NCBI GenBank assembly: GCA_028284485.1
Contig: JANQRQ010000306.1
Coordinates: 51,239 to 115,238 of the forward strand
Direction: 5' to 3'
From: Planctomycetaceae bacterium
GTDB lineage: Bacteria > Planctomycetota > Planctomycetia > Planctomycetales > Planctomycetaceae
DNA length: 64,000 bases
Shown here: positions 7,638 through 17,650 of the stretch, piece after piece
How positions within the stretch are numbered: position 1 is the first letter of the stretch
Layout of the letters: the number at the start of each line of letters is the position of its first letter
The notes under the pieces: model-generated
What the model saw: the letters and a program-made list of their open reading frames with translations, nothing else
Database searches by the model: none
Told to the model about the DNA's origin: nothing
Translations under genes and position numbers: made by a program

Positions 7638-10266
7638 CTTGCTCTGCCTCGTTTGCGCTTGCGGCCCTAGACTGGTAATAGTCGTCCACCCAAATCCCTT
7701 GGGAATCAATCTCCATGATACCCATGTTCAAGTAAATGTTAAGCCGATTCTGCTCATAAGTCACCCAATCGCCAATGAGCGAGTTCGACGCTTGCAGCAC
7801 TGATCGTAACGCGTTCAACAAGTCCAAAGCACTGCTTGAGCCTCGAGCCGTCGTTCCTTCCACGGGTGCTGCAGCCGCTTCGACCGCGTTGTCGTACTGC
7901 AAGGCGGCCAAGCGAATGTTCACCCGGTTGTTTTCGAAGTTTTGGCGAGTGACGTCCAGTTGGCGCCAATCCCGGCGAATGTCTCGCTTAATTTGGTCTT
8001 CGACCAGCATGTAGGTACGACGAGCACGCTGATAGGCGACCTGAGCCGTACGATAGGCATTTCGTTCCGAAATCTGGTCAAGAGGCGCGGTAAACTCCAC
8101 TCCCGCCCGCATGCTACTGCGATTGAGCTGAAAATGGGAAGACTCAGCCCCCGCTCCCAACGACCCGATATCCCCTTCGATGATTACATCTAACACCGCT
8201 TCGAGCTGATTGGCTCGCACTTCCAGCAATCTTCTGGCATCCATCACTTGGGCACGGGCATTCTTCAGGTCCCGACGGTTGTTCAAACCTTGTTCAACCG
8301 ACTCCCAGGACTTCATCGTAAATGGTTCCAGGATAATAAGTTCGACTCGCAAACCAATCTGAATGACCTGCAGACCCTGGGAGATTTTTAGTAACTCTTC
8401 CCGCAGGTTGGCAATTTCCACGAATATAAAAATTCTTTGATCGAATGTCAGACCACCCATCTGAACCTGGGACCGAATTCGCTGGATGCTGTTGGAAACC
8501 TCATCCAAGTCGTTCCGCAATTCACTGTACAAGCGTTGATCATTATCGTAGTCGCGCCGCGCCCGAAGGATTTGCGCTTCTGTTTGAAATCGCTTGCCCA
8601 AGCCTTGCTGCAGGATGCTGGCGACGCGGGCAAAATCTTCATCGACCAATTGGATCCCGTCGAACCGAATTCGTTCGTCGAGTTCGACCAAACCATCGAT
8701 GACTTCGGCCAGTTGCATTTCGTCTGGGTTGTCTTCGTTGAGTTGCGCCCACACGATGACAAACTCTTTGACTCGCTGTTCGACGATTGACAGCCGTGGG
8801 TCAATCAATTCGAACGGCCCCAACATCGATAGATCAATGGAAATCGGCAAGTCAGGAGGCAACCCCAACACAAACAATTTGTAGGTATCCAAAGCATTTT
8901 GAAACGCGACCTCCTGGTCTCGCAGAGTGTTCCGACTGCTCACTAAATCGGTTTCCAACTGGGCGACGTTCAACGTGGTGACTTCGCTGCCCAATCGACG
9001 AGAGATATCGTTGACCGCCTGCTGGAACGCCGGGTCGTCGCTGAGGCGCAACACGGCCGCCAAATCTTCAGGCGACATAGGACCTCGCCAATATAAGGCA
9101 CTGGTTTGATCGTTGTACCGCAACGGCATGCCATCCGGTTTAATGATGCCGGACAGTTGTTGCTCCTCGGAAAGTTGCGCCTTTTGCTCGGCAGACAGCT
9201 GTTCGGGATCCAACTCCGGGGGGAGTTGTTCGAGGCCTTCCGAGATTTCCTGCGGACGCTCGTCTGCGAGAGCCTTTTGAATTTCTGTTTGTTCTTCCAA
9301 CCGGAGAATATTTCCCTGCTGGTTGACGACATTCTGCTGCAATCGCAGCAACGTCAAGTAATCCGCAACCGTGTCGGTAAAGAAGACCATTCGGAACCGG
9401 GCCAAATCGCGTACGGCGTACAACAAGTTGCGTTCGGCCTGTGTCAATGCCTCGAGCACGAACTTTCGTCCGCCACCGAGCAGCAATGGCTGCACGAGAG
9501 AATAAGAAAGAATACTCGCGGAAGTCGTACGGTGATCGCCGGTAAAGAACCACAGCGTGTTGTTGAGCAATTCCACAGTCCATTGGCCGCCGGCCGGCAA
9601 CAATTGGCTTGCGCCGACTCCACTGCTCGCGGACATGGATCCTTTGCCGCTTGTGCTCGAGAACTGGTTCAAGTCAAACGTCGGCTCCGGCAGGTAGCGC
9701 ACACCAAATTGGAACCGTTCAAACGTCAACGCCAATGCCGCCAAGAACACGGTTTCGACTTCTGTTTGATAGTCCCGGCTGTGAATGTTTGCGAGTTCGA
9801 TCGCATCTTCGAGAGTCATGTTGTACAGCCCGACGACCGGCTCGATTTCCCCACTCTCGATGCCGTCGAGCATTTCGTTCGTTAGTCCGAATGCTTCCAG
9901 CCAATGCGGGTTCTCGATACTGAGAGCCGTCCCAAAGTCGTGCCAACTTTTATAGCCGCATTTCCCATCGACCCAGTGCATGTATTCGTGAGCGGCCGGA
10001 TCGTCCGGAGGCAGCGGTTCACAATCGGGATCGTAGGGATCATAAAATCGGCTGCGTGGATCAGGATCGACGCTGATGCGGGGCACCCACCACCGCGCGT
10101 CGGCGGTTTTCTCCTGAATAGCATCGTACGAATCGAAATCCGCCTGCTTGCGCCAGAAGGGTCGCGAACAACCCGCATTCCCCAGGCAAAACATGGTGGC
10201 GGTAATCAAGATCACCATTCCAAACAGGGAACGGCGAGCAGTCATTGTCGTTCGAAATCTATTCAT
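7567..10266 (-). CDS. TolC-like outer membrane efflux lipoprotein, very long
   Basis: 899 residues against 430-500 for most TolC proteins. A lipoprotein signal is clear: positive start, hydrophobic core and lipobox LGNAGC with Cys33. Long heptad-rich helices rich in Gln, Glu and Arg recur across the protein, as in outer membrane factors, and the C-terminal half has the paired repeat pattern of TolC. About residues 330-430 form a Glu/Gln/Pro-rich insertion not typical of the family. It is the second gene of the efflux operon: its start overlaps the MarR stop by 8 bases, and its end overlaps the adaptor gene in another frame. It should form the exit duct for the ABC efflux pump. Confidence 0.85.
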   Translation of the reverse strand: MNRFRTTMTARRSLFGMVILITATMFCLGNAGCSRPFWRKQADFDSYDAIQEKTADARWWVPRISVDPDPRSRFYDPYDPDCEPLPPDDPAAHEYMHWVDGKCGYKSWHDFGTALSIENPHWLEAFGLTNEMLDGIESGEIEPVVGLYNMTLEDAIELANIHSRDYQTEVETVFLAALALTFERFQFGVRYLPEPTFDLNQFSSTSGKGSMSASSGVGASQLLPAGGQWTVELLNNTLWFFTGDHRTTSASILSYSLVQPLLLGGGRKFVLEALTQAERNLLYAVRDLARFRMVFFTDTVADYLTLLRLQQNVVNQQGNILRLEEQTEIQKALADERPQEISEGLEQLPPELDPEQLSAEQKAQLSEEQQLSGIIKPDGMPLRYNDQTSALYWRGPMSPEDLAAVLRLSDDPAFQQAVNDISRRLGSEVTTLNVAQLETDLVSSRNTLRDQEVAFQNALDTYKLFVLGLPPDLPISIDLSMLGPFELIDPRLSIVEQRVKEFVIVWAQLNEDNPDEMQLAEVIDGLVELDERIRFDGIQLVDEDFARVASILQQGLGKRFQTEAQILRARRDYDNDQRLYSELRNDLDEVSNSIQRIRSQVQMGGLTFDQRIFIFVEIANLREELLKISQGLQVIQIGLRVELIILEPFTMKSWESVEQGLNNRRDLKNARAQVMDARRLLEVRANQLEAVLDVIIEGDIGSLGAGAESSHFQLNRSSMRAGVEFTAPLDQISERNAYRTAQVAYQRARRTYMLVEDQIKRDIRRDWRQLDVTRQNFENNRVNIRLAALQYDNAVEAAAAPVEGTTARGSSSALDLLNALRSVLQASNSLIGDWVTYEQNRLNIYLNMGIMEIDSQGIWVDDYYQSRAASANEAEQDGNRTRESDSVGESDFGGEFVQP

Positions 10267-10870
10267 GGGAACGCTCCAGCGTTCTATGGGGTGAGATCAT
10301 GTGCGCATCCGAGTTGCCGCACGGCGCGCACTCCGTTGATGAAGTTGACTTCAGCGAAAAGTGAGGCTCGCGGACTGTCGAATCGGGCGCGGTATCGCAT
10401 TCTGATTGTGGGGACAGCCCCTGAAGCAGCCGCTTTAATGCGTCATCCAGGGCCTTCAGTTGGCCGGCACTTAACGGCTGCATGAGCTTATGCATCCGTA
10501 AGCCATGGCAGGCTTCGACCTTTTGCAGAAGGTTCCGCCCGCGCTCGCTGATCAGCAGGATACGTTTGCGGCGATCCTCTTTCGATCGCTGGCGGTACAA
10601 CAAACCATCAGTCCGCATACGATCGACGAGCGTACAAATATTCGATTCGGATTGGCGAAGGGCAGCAGCCAATTCTGCTTGTGAACATCCATCCGGTTCA
10701 AAACTGCGGATTGTGTGCAGCACCGAATGACGCACATCGTTCAGCCCGAACTCAGCATAGTGGGCCGTCGTTAACGAGCGCAACAGTTGAGAGACTCGAA
10801 GCAGGCTACTCACAACTGTGACAGCCCGTTCGGTGTTTTCGGTTCGAAGTGGAGAATTTGAACCGCTCAT
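10259..10870 (-). CDS. MarR-family transcriptional regulator of the efflux operon
   Basis: About 203 residues from the ATG at 10870. A winged helix-turn-helix of the MarR type is visible: GCSQAELAAALRQSESNICTLVDRM is the recognition segment, then the basic wing (RQRSKEDRRKRILLISERGRNLL). The last 50 residues are polar and not part of the fold. It is the first gene of the leftward efflux operon and overlaps the TolC-like gene, so it most likely represses or tunes its own operon in response to a small molecule. No operator was identified in the upstream gap. A longer reading from 11047 lacks any MarR character before residue 60 and is rejected. Confidence 0.9.
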   Translation of the reverse strand: MSGSNSPLRTENTERAVTVVSSLLRVSQLLRSLTTAHYAEFGLNDVRHSVLHTIRSFEPDGCSQAELAAALRQSESNICTLVDRMRTDGLLYRQRSKEDRRKRILLISERGRNLLQKVEACHGLRMHKLMQPLSAGQLKALDDALKRLLQGLSPQSECDTAPDSTVREPHFSLKSTSSTECAPCGNSDAHMISPHRTLERSHE

Positions 10871-11433
10871 TAAAAGTACCGAGCTCCGCCGGTGTCGATG
10901 TGGCGTCCCCAACGGCAACTCCGCGCGGCAGGGGCGCCACGGCATTCCTTCGCTGCTTAATTGTTCGGAAATGCATCGTTTGCGCCTGAAGGAGAAACCC
11001 TTACAACACGCATCTGCGGAAGAGCATGCTCGATACAGATGCGCCAAGCGTCACATCGAGACATTCGGATCAATCGGACAATCGATACAGCCCGCGCAAG
11101 ACGAGATCCTGTCATCAAATGGTGGCCGCAACCTCCTCAAATCTTCACAACAGGCCCGCATGATCGTTACGGCCCACACATTCCGCAGAACCCGGTCGGC
11201 AGCATCTTGCGCCGCCGCTCGACCCATGTGCGTGCCTCTTTTCCTGTCAAAATGTACGGGTTGAGCGGGTCGTAATGATCGTGCTTTCGCCAAGCCGGCC
11301 TGAATAGTCGGTAGCGAATCGCCGAGAATTCGGCTTACACTGGTCGCTATCAAACGATTAACGGCGGAAGATTCCCTTGCGGAACGTGATTGATCAGCAT
11401 GCCTTGTTTTGCCTCATGATGACGGAGAGCCCA
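10871..11433. other. 563-bp intergenic region between divergent marR and sulfatase
   Basis: Must hold the promoters of the leftward efflux operon and of the rightward sulfatase operon. No coding signal, repeat or clear palindromic operator was recognised. Confidence 0.5.
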
Positions 11434-12858
11434 ATGCGATTGGTTTCGCGAAAGTTGACCTTTTCTATTTTTGCAGCTGTGGTCGTGGTCGCTGGCCGGT
11501 CGGTCCCGCTTCTGGCCGCCCAAGATCAAAAACCGAATTTTGTCATCATTTTCGCCGACGACCTGGGGTATGGCGATTTAGGCTGCTTCGGGCATCCCAC
11601 GATTCGTACGCCCCATCTCGACCGGATGGCTGCCGAAGGGATGCGGTTTACGCAGTTCTATTCGGCGGCGAGCGTATGCACACCGAGTCGGGCCGGTTTG
11701 ATGACCGGACGCCTGCCGGTGCGTAACGGCATGTGCAGCGACAAGCGACGCGTTTTATTCCCCGATTCGGGGGGTGGGATTCCTGCAGAGGAAATCACGT
11801 TGGCCGAGGCATTGCGGGAACAAGGGTATGCGACCGCCTGTGTCGGGAAATGGCATTTGGGCCATCTCCCGCAGTTCTTGCCGACGAGCAACGGCTTCGA
11901 CAGCTACCTGGGGATTCCCTATTCCAACGATATGGACCGCGACCCCGAGTCTCCCAAAGGTCGACCAGCGTTTCTCACACCACATAGTGAGTACTGGAAC
12001 GTCCCCCTTATGCGCGACGAAGAGGTCATCGAACGGCCCGCCGACCAAACGACAATTACGAAACGCTATACCGAACAGGCCGTCCGCTTTATCAGCAGTC
12101 ATAAAGACGAGAATTTCTTCCTCTATATGCCGCACACCATGCCGCACGTCCCCTTGTTTCGCCAAACAGACTTCGAAGGCCACAGCTTGCGCGGACTTTA
12201 CGGGGACGTGATCGAAGAAATCGATTGGAGCGTGGGACAGGTTCTCGATACCCTGCGCGAACACGATCTCGACAAGAAGACTATTGTCGTCTTTTGCAGT
12301 GACAACGGCCCGTGGCTGACGTACGACCAGCAGGGCGGTTCGGCTGGATTACTTCGAGACGGCAAAGGAGCCACCTGGGAAGGGGGCATGCGGGAACCAA
12401 CGATTGCCTGGGGTCCGGGACGCATCTCAGCCGGAGCTGTGACCCAAGAACTGGGCGCGACGCTGGATTTGTTTCCAACGTTTGTGACTCTCGCCGGCGG
12501 TCAAGTTCCCGACGATCGTACGATGGACGGGTACGATATTAGCCCGGTTCTTTTCGGCACCGGTCCCAGCCCGCGCGATACCGTTTACTACTATCGAGGC
12601 CCAAGGTTGATGGCGCTGCGCAAAGGTCCCTGGAAGGCCCACTTCATGACTCAACCTGGATATGCCAATCCCCGACCGACCACCAAGCACGAGCCCCCCG
12701 TCTTGTATCACTTGGAACACGATCCCTCCGAAAAATATGACGTCGCCGAGCATCATCCGGACGTCATTGACGATATCCGGCAGGCAGCCGCAGCACATCG
12801 CGCAGCACTTGAAATTCCGCCATCACAACTGGAGATACCGCTGTCCGACCAAAACTGA
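11434..12858 (+). CDS. secreted sulfatase (formylglycine-dependent)
   Basis: About 474 residues from the ATG at 11434, which gives a good signal peptide (basic MRLVSRK, hydrophobic core, ending near LLAAQD). The metal-binding start NFVIIFADDLGYGDLGC and the sulfatase signature CTPSRAGLMTG, with Cys82 as the residue converted to formylglycine, are intact; later motifs (KWHLG, SDNGPW, GGMREP) match the alkaline phosphatase-like fold. It hydrolyses sulfate esters, probably from polysaccharide. It is followed at 58 bases by mannonate dehydratase, so a uronate-containing sulfated glycan is a reasonable but unproven substrate. The maturation enzyme FGE is not in the window. Confidence 0.93.
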   Translation: MRLVSRKLTFSIFAAVVVVAGRSVPLLAAQDQKPNFVIIFADDLGYGDLGCFGHPTIRTPHLDRMAAEGMRFTQFYSAASVCTPSRAGLMTGRLPVRNGMCSDKRRVLFPDSGGGIPAEEITLAEALREQGYATACVGKWHLGHLPQFLPTSNGFDSYLGIPYSNDMDRDPESPKGRPAFLTPHSEYWNVPLMRDEEVIERPADQTTITKRYTEQAVRFISSHKDENFFLYMPHTMPHVPLFRQTDFEGHSLRGLYGDVIEEIDWSVGQVLDTLREHDLDKKTIVVFCSDNGPWLTYDQQGGSAGLLRDGKGATWEGGMREPTIAWGPGRISAGAVTQELGATLDLFPTFVTLAGGQVPDDRTMDGYDISPVLFGTGPSPRDTVYYYRGPRLMALRKGPWKAHFMTQPGYANPRPTTKHEPPVLYHLEHDPSEKYDVAEHHPDVIDDIRQAAAAHRAALEIPPSQLEIPLSDQN

Positions 12859-12916
12859 CCGGCTGTTCTGGCATCAATTCGCCGAATGGAATCGCCAAAC
12901 ACTGAGGAAGATCCTT

Positions 12917-13873
12917 ATGAGATTAGCAACCGTTCTGACACCGATGTCTGACGAAAATCTACAATTGGCTGCCCAGTGCGGAGTGACAGACGTTGTTCAT
13001 CGGTGCCCTGGTCCAGCAATCGAAGATCTGCGACGTGTCAAAGACCACATTGAGTCGTTTGGATTGCGTTGGACGGTTATTGAAGGTTTCCTGCCGATGG
13101 AACGCAACATCTTCGGTACCGATGAAGATGGCTCGGAACTTGCCGAATTGAAGAACTTGATTCGCCATATGGGAGAATTGGACATTCCAGTGATGTGTTA
13201 CAACTTTATGGCAGGAACCGATTGGGTGCGCACCCGCCTCGATGCCCCCGAACGGGGTGGCGCGCGCGTGACCGAATTCGATCTGGCCGCGGCGCAACAG
13301 GCTGTGAATCTGGGATACGGTACAGACGAAATTGGATCCGAATCGATCGATGCGGCGACACTGTGGGCGAATCTCGAGCGGCTACTTGTCGAAATCGTTC
13401 CGGTCGCTGAAGAAAACGGCGTGTACTTGGCCATGCATCCCGATGATCCACCTTTGCCGGAATTTGCCGGCAAGGCCCGCATTATGAATTGTGTGGAGAG
13501 TTTCGAACGGCTCGTAACGCTGGCTCCCAGCGACCACAACGCGATTTGTTTTTGCCAGGGCACGTTCGCCGAAATGGGTGTCGATATCCCCGCGACGATT
13601 CGACGCTTAGGAAAGCACATCAAGTACGTCCACTTTCGCGACGTGCGCGGGACAGCGGAGCACTTTGCAGAGACGTTCCACGATACGGGACCCACCGACA
13701 TGCTCGCCGCTATGCAAGCTTATCGCGATGTGGGCTTCGACGGCTCGATTCGCCCCGATCACGTGCCACAACTTGTGGGGGAAGATGACGGCGAGCCGGG
13801 TTACACCATGCTTGGCCGATTGTTCGCTTATGGGTACATGCGTGGTTTGATGCAGGCGACGGACAACGAATGA
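12917..13873 (+). CDS. uxuA: mannonate dehydratase
   Basis: About 318 residues of the UxuA/xylose-isomerase-like TIM barrel. Typical segments include the sugar-binding CYNFMAGTDW, YLAMHPDDPP with metal-binding His and Asp, FCQGTF, KYVHFRDVRG and the C-terminal DGSIRPDHVP and YMRGLMQA. UxuA dehydrates D-mannonate to 2-keto-3-deoxygluconate in hexuronate breakdown. The start at 12917 follows a GGAAG stretch; a reading that begins earlier lies inside the sulfatase gene and is out of character. Gene order sulfatase, uxuA, M24 peptidase suggests one transcript. Somewhat shorter than the E. coli enzyme (394) but close to many bacterial homologues. Confidence 0.9.
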   Translation: MRLATVLTPMSDENLQLAAQCGVTDVVHRCPGPAIEDLRRVKDHIESFGLRWTVIEGFLPMERNIFGTDEDGSELAELKNLIRHMGELDIPVMCYNFMAGTDWVRTRLDAPERGGARVTEFDLAAAQQAVNLGYGTDEIGSESIDAATLWANLERLLVEIVPVAEENGVYLAMHPDDPPLPEFAGKARIMNCVESFERLVTLAPSDHNAICFCQGTFAEMGVDIPATIRRLGKHIKYVHFRDVRGTAEHFAETFHDTGPTDMLAAMQAYRDVGFDGSIRPDHVPQLVGEDDGEPGYTMLGRLFAYGYMRGLMQATDNE

Positions 13874-13924
13874 GCCACCGACCGAAGGAAGCCATACCAA
13901 GGCAGAACGAAACGAACAGTGACC

Positions 13925-15031
13925 ATGCTTGAACCCAAACTGTGTCGCGGTCGTCAGCAACGACTGCTGAACGTCATGCAGGAGCAGGAAATTGAATGGG
14001 CTCTGCTGCGCAGTCCCGAAAACGTCCAATGGCTTACCGGCTTTCGACCTCACAAGTTGATGTCGGCAGTTGTCGGTTTGCAGGCGGACGGCGAATGTTA
14101 CTTGTCGGCCCCCAATTCAGAGCCGGAAAATGTCGCCGCCGACCGCGTGGTGACCTTCGAAGCCCAATGGCATTCGACGTTGCGGCAGGAGCAAGCCCGC
14201 GCAGCCCTGGAAGCACTGAAGCCGGCGTTTTCGATTCCCTCCGACACAGGAAGAATTGGAGTTGAGTTTTCAACCGGTGGCAGCGATGCCGTCCAATTCC
14301 TTAATGACGGCGCTCCCGCCAAAACGATCGATCTGGATCCATTACTCTGGCAACTACGCCGTAACAAGGATGATGATGAATTCGCATTGATTAGCCGCGC
14401 CGTTGACTGCACGCACGCCATGTATCAGCGGGCACGGGAGATCATTCAACCAGGTATCACCGAACTCGAGGTGTTCAATCAATTGCACGCCGCGGCTGTC
14501 GAAGTGGCTGGCGAACCATTGACCGACATCGGGAACGACTTTCAATGTAACTCTCCGGGTGGACCTCCACGAAACCGGGCGGCAAAGGCAGGCGAGTTAT
14601 ACATACTCGACCTAGGCCCCGCCTATCGCGGATATTACGCCGATAACTGTCGAACCTTCGCGGTCAATCGGCAGCCAACGGATGAACAAATGCAAGCCTG
14701 GGAAGTTATTGTGGCGGCACTCGAAATGGTGGAGCAAACCATTCATCCCGGCGTCAGTTGCCGACAGCTGTTTGAGCAAGCGCAGGAAATGCTCGACGAA
14801 TATCGACCGGGCTCGTTCTTTCACCATTTGGGTCACGGAATCGGACTTTATCCGCACGAAGCCCCGCATCTGAATCCGCGCTGGGACGACACCTTCGAAG
14901 AGGGTGACATCTTCACGGCCGAGCCCGGCCTATACTGCGACGAACTGCAGGCGGGTATCCGACTGGAACAGAATTACATCGTGACCGGCGGTGGTGTGGA
15001 GCGGCTTACGTCTTTTCCGCTCGATCTGTAG
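13925..15031 (+). CDS. M24-family metallopeptidase (Xaa-Pro aminopeptidase-like)
   Basis: About 368 residues. The N-terminal creatinase-like domain (about 1-145) is followed by the pita-bread catalytic domain. The five metal ligands are visible: Asp in YILDLGP (about 228), Asp in YYADNCR (about 239), His in HLGHGIG (about 303), Glu in TAEPGLY (about 333) and Glu in RLEQNY (about 347). No signal peptide, so cytoplasmic. The family removes N-terminal residues before proline, but creatine-type hydrolases and other amidases share the fold. Its place behind uxuA is compatible with either a peptidase or a catabolic hydrolase. ATG at 13925 is preferred over the in-frame GTG at 13919. Confidence 0.88.
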   Translation: MLEPKLCRGRQQRLLNVMQEQEIEWALLRSPENVQWLTGFRPHKLMSAVVGLQADGECYLSAPNSEPENVAADRVVTFEAQWHSTLRQEQARAALEALKPAFSIPSDTGRIGVEFSTGGSDAVQFLNDGAPAKTIDLDPLLWQLRRNKDDDEFALISRAVDCTHAMYQRAREIIQPGITELEVFNQLHAAAVEVAGEPLTDIGNDFQCNSPGGPPRNRAAKAGELYILDLGPAYRGYYADNCRTFAVNRQPTDEQMQAWEVIVAALEMVEQTIHPGVSCRQLFEQAQEMLDEYRPGSFFHHLGHGIGLYPHEAPHLNPRWDDTFEEGDIFTAEPGLYCDELQAGIRLEQNYIVTGGGVERLTSFPLDL

Positions 15032-15218
15032 TCGAAGGCTCAGGGAATTGATCGGCCGTCGATTCTTACACTTCGGTTGTTCGTGCCATCGGTCGTAGAG
15101 GCGTTCGTTGGCGACATCGAGTCGACAACGGCCCCCTCTTCCGGCCTTCGGCCGACCTCTCCCCCACAGCAACGAATTGCATCTAGGTGAAGACGTCTCG
15201 AGCTAGGGCCGCATATCA

Positions 15219-15247
15219 TGTCATTCCCGCGCAGGCGGGAATCCATT
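15219..15247. repeat. REP palindrome, copy 1
   Basis: ATTCCCGC / GCGGGAAT stem around GCAG, with TGTC and CCATT flanks. The same unit recurs at 43281-43310, 43342-43370 (reverse) and 45104-45130 (truncated). Confidence 0.7.
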
Positions 15248-15248
15248 T

Positions 15249-15304
15249 GGAACGAGGCAGGAGCCTGGCGATCGGTGCGTCCCTAGGCGGGAGCCTGGGA
15301 ACGA
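15249..15304. repeat. GGAACGAG...GCCTGGGAACGAG repeat
   Basis: Two GGAACGAG-bearing units with GGAGCCTGG cores and an AGGCGGGAGCCTGGGAAC stem. It resembles the GTTCCCAGGC type of short repeat seen between genes in many bacteria. Confidence 0.5.
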
Positions 15305-15421
15305 GTTGATACCAGTAGTTACGACGATTTCTCGCGACTAGATGCAATTCGTTGCACGGGGAGAGGTGACTCATGACGCGCGAAACCGTCTAAGCCATCA
15401 CCAACTCGCACAGCTCTCGAT

Positions 15422-17650
15422 CTACGCGTATGATCTCGAAAGTCGCACGGCGCACGCTTTATACGAAGGCTGGCGTGAATGAGGATCAAAGACGGCATCG
15501 GTCAGTTTGTTGATTTCGGAATAGTGCATGGGAACGAAAACCTGCCCTGGCAGAACCGCATGCGTGATAAACGCCTTGGCTTTGACGCGCCCCCGCTGCG
15601 ATTCAATCAGCACCCAGTCATTCGGACCGACTCCTTGTTCGCGGGCATCATCGGGGCTGATTTCGACATACGGGTCCCGTGAATAGAGTTTTCTGAGCAC
15701 TGCCGATTTGGCCGTGCGTGTTTGCGTATGCCATTGTGAAGCGGTGGCCCGCCCTGTCAGCAAGATAAATGGGAACTTCTTTGAAGGCGGCTCCGAAAGC
15801 GGCTTCGGTTCGTCGAACAAAAAGCGGGCCCGCTCATCCTCATGGTAAAAGCGGCCATCTTCAAACAGGCGCCGCTCCTGTTTCTGCGGCCCCTGCCCTT
15901 GTGGAAACGGCCATTGAATTCCGCCGCACTCATCAATCATCTGGTAGTCACGAATACCGGTGATGTCACAGGGCCGATTGGCGGAAAGACGTTTGAGAAT
16001 TTCGAAGACGTCTTGCGGTGTTTTCCATTCCTCAAACAGATCTTCGCATCCCCAGTAATGGGCGACCAAACGAAAAATGGAAAAGTCCGACAACGCCTGC
16101 CCCGGCGCACGCGCCACTCGCTTTAACACACCGATGCGGCGTTCGGAATTGATAAATGTTCCTTCCTTTTCGCCCCAACCTGCAGCGGGCAACAGCAAGT
16201 CGGCCAATTGCGCCGTTTCGGTTGTCGAATACATGTCCTGCACAACCAAAAAGTCTAATCGATCCAGAATATCGAGCGCCTGATTCTGATTGATCCAGGA
16301 ATGGGCCGGGTTAGTACAAATCACCCAGAGTGCCTTAATTCGTCCGGCGAGAATACCTTCCATGATTGCGTCGTACGACTGACTATTCTCGGAAGGAATT
16401 CGTGCGGGATCGATGTGGAGTTGATCGGCGACGTGCTGGCGATGTTCGGCGTTTGTGAAATCGTAGCCGCCAAGCAAACTGGTTGTATTGCTGAACAGCC
16501 GGGAGCCCATGGCATTGCATTGTCCGGTAATCGAATTTGCGCCCGTTCCGGGACGACCAATGTTGCCGGTCATTAAGGCCAAGTTGATCAAGCTTTGAGC
16601 GGTCCGAACTCCCTGGTAGCTTTGGTTAACGCCCATGGTCCACCAGAAGGAGACCCGCTTCCCCTGGTGAATCGCTCGCGCCAACGATTCGATTTGTTCG
16701 GCCGGTAATCGCGTGGATGCGCTGACTCTTTCTAGCGTGAAGTGTTCGACGTGCTCTGCGAATTCTTCAAATCCATTCGTGCTGGACGCGATAAAATCGC
16801 GATCGACCCAATCGTTGGCAATCAGTATTCGTGCAATGCCGTAAAATAGATCCATATCCGACTTCGGATAGAGGCGCAAATGCTGCGTTGCCTGCATGGC
16901 GGTTTCAGTGCATCGTGGGTCGACAACGATGATTTCGGGCTTGTGCGGATTGCGCATCACGCGCTCCCACATAATGGGGTGGGCAATGCACAAGTTAGCC
17001 CCCACCAAAACGATCACGTCGGACTCTTCAAAATCCTGATACGTATACGGGGGTGCGTCGAAGCCGAATGCCTGTTTGTAGGCCACAACGGCCGACGCCA
17101 TACATTGGCGTGTATTGCCGTCGCCGTGCAGCATTCCCATGCCGAACTTGGCCAGCGCTCCGAGAAACGCCATTTCTTCGGTCGGCATTTGTCCGGTGCT
17201 GAGAAAAGCCACGGCATCGTTGCCGTGTTCTGCCTGGATTTGGCGAACCCGCGACACGAACGTGGTTAAAGCGGTGTCCCAATCGGTTGCTTCGCGCTTT
17301 CCGTTGGGTCGGCGGATGATTGGAGTAAACGCGCGTTCCTTGGAATCCAAAACCGATAACGCCTCCCAGCCCTTGGGACAGGCCATCCCCAAGTTCACCG
17401 GGTAATCGCGACTGGGTGTGAGGCTAACAGCCTCGCCTTTCTGTAAATGGACATTCAAACTGCAACCGGTCGAGCAATAGCCACAAACCATTTTCGTAAC
17501 GGCATCGGGCTTGTGCGACTCGGGAACCTTACCGAGCCCAAACCCGCCAGGTGACAACAGCAGTTCTCGGGTGAATTGCCCGTCTCGTTGATGTAGCAGC
17601 GACCGTAATTTGGGGGCTGAAGTTTCGGCTGCTTTCGTGGAAACGCTCAT
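15422..17650 (-). CDS. nasA: assimilatory nitrate reductase catalytic subunit
   Basis: 742 residues, a molybdopterin (bis-MGD) oxidoreductase. The N-terminal [4Fe-4S] site has [12 protein letters not shown] (about 52-60) and a last Cys in MACPKGW (near 88). The Mo-ligand Cys lies in [10 protein letters not shown] near residue 181, a pattern of the NapA/NasA branch. No Tat signal, so cytoplasmic. The C-terminal MGD domain begins near residue 620. It reduces nitrate to nitrite. The start is set by the ATGA overlap with the upstream DmsBC fusion; a longer reading to 17995 lies within that gene. No 2Fe-2S or FAD module is present, so electrons must come from a partner, most simply the gene before it. 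Confidence 0.92.
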   Translation of the reverse strand: MSVSTKAAETSAPKLRSLLHQRDGQFTRELLLSPGGFGLGKVPESHKPDAVTKMVCGYCSTGCSLNVHLQKGEAVSLTPSRDYPVNLGMACPKGWEALSVLDSKERAFTPIIRRPNGKREATDWDTALTTFVSRVRQIQAEHGNDAVAFLSTGQMPTEEMAFLGALAKFGMGMLHGDGNTRQCMASAVVAYKQAFGFDAPPYTYQDFEESDVIVLVGANLCIAHPIMWERVMRNPHKPEIIVVDPRCTETAMQATQHLRLYPKSDMDLFYGIARILIANDWVDRDFIASSTNGFEEFAEHVEHFTLERVSASTRLPAEQIESLARAIHQGKRVSFWWTMGVNQSYQGVRTAQSLINLALMTGNIGRPGTGANSITGQCNAMGSRLFSNTTSLLGGYDFTNAEHRQHVADQLHIDPARIPSENSQSYDAIMEGILAGRIKALWVICTNPAHSWINQNQALDILDRLDFLVVQDMYSTTETAQLADLLLPAAGWGEKEGTFINSERRIGVLKRVARAPGQALSDFSIFRLVAHYWGCEDLFEEWKTPQDVFEILKRLSANRPCDITGIRDYQMIDECGGIQWPFPQGQGPQKQERRLFEDGRFYHEDERARFLFDEPKPLSEPPSKKFPFILLTGRATASQWHTQTRTAKSAVLRKLYSRDPYVEISPDDAREQGVGPNDWVLIESQRGRVKAKAFITHAVLPGQVFVPMHYSEINKLTDAVFDPHSRQPSYKACAVRLSRSYA

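Larger units (their letters stand above)
15155..15371. repeat. MITE-like element with ~32-bp terminal inverted repeats
   Basis: Left arm 15155-15186 and right arm 15338-15371 are inverted repeats. Eighteen bases (15169-15186 against 15338-15355; AATTCGTTGC at the core) are perfectly complementary, and the match continues through a G-rich GAGAGGT block with a 2-base indel. The 151-bp interior holds a REP palindrome and a GTTCC-type repeat and no open frame. Related arms occur again at 43222-43251 and, decayed, at 43411-43438. Confidence 0.65.
15032..15421. other. 390-bp convergent intergenic region filled with repeats
   Basis: Between the converging M24 peptidase and nasA genes. Holds an inverted-repeat-bounded element (15155-15371), a REP palindrome and a GTTCC-type repeat, all listed separately. 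No gene seen. Confidence 0.6.

Noticed and set aside
10871..11047. N-terminal extension of the MarR regulator
   Set aside because: Cys/Arg-rich low-complexity composition without family match; MarR proteins start close to the helix that follows ATG 10870.
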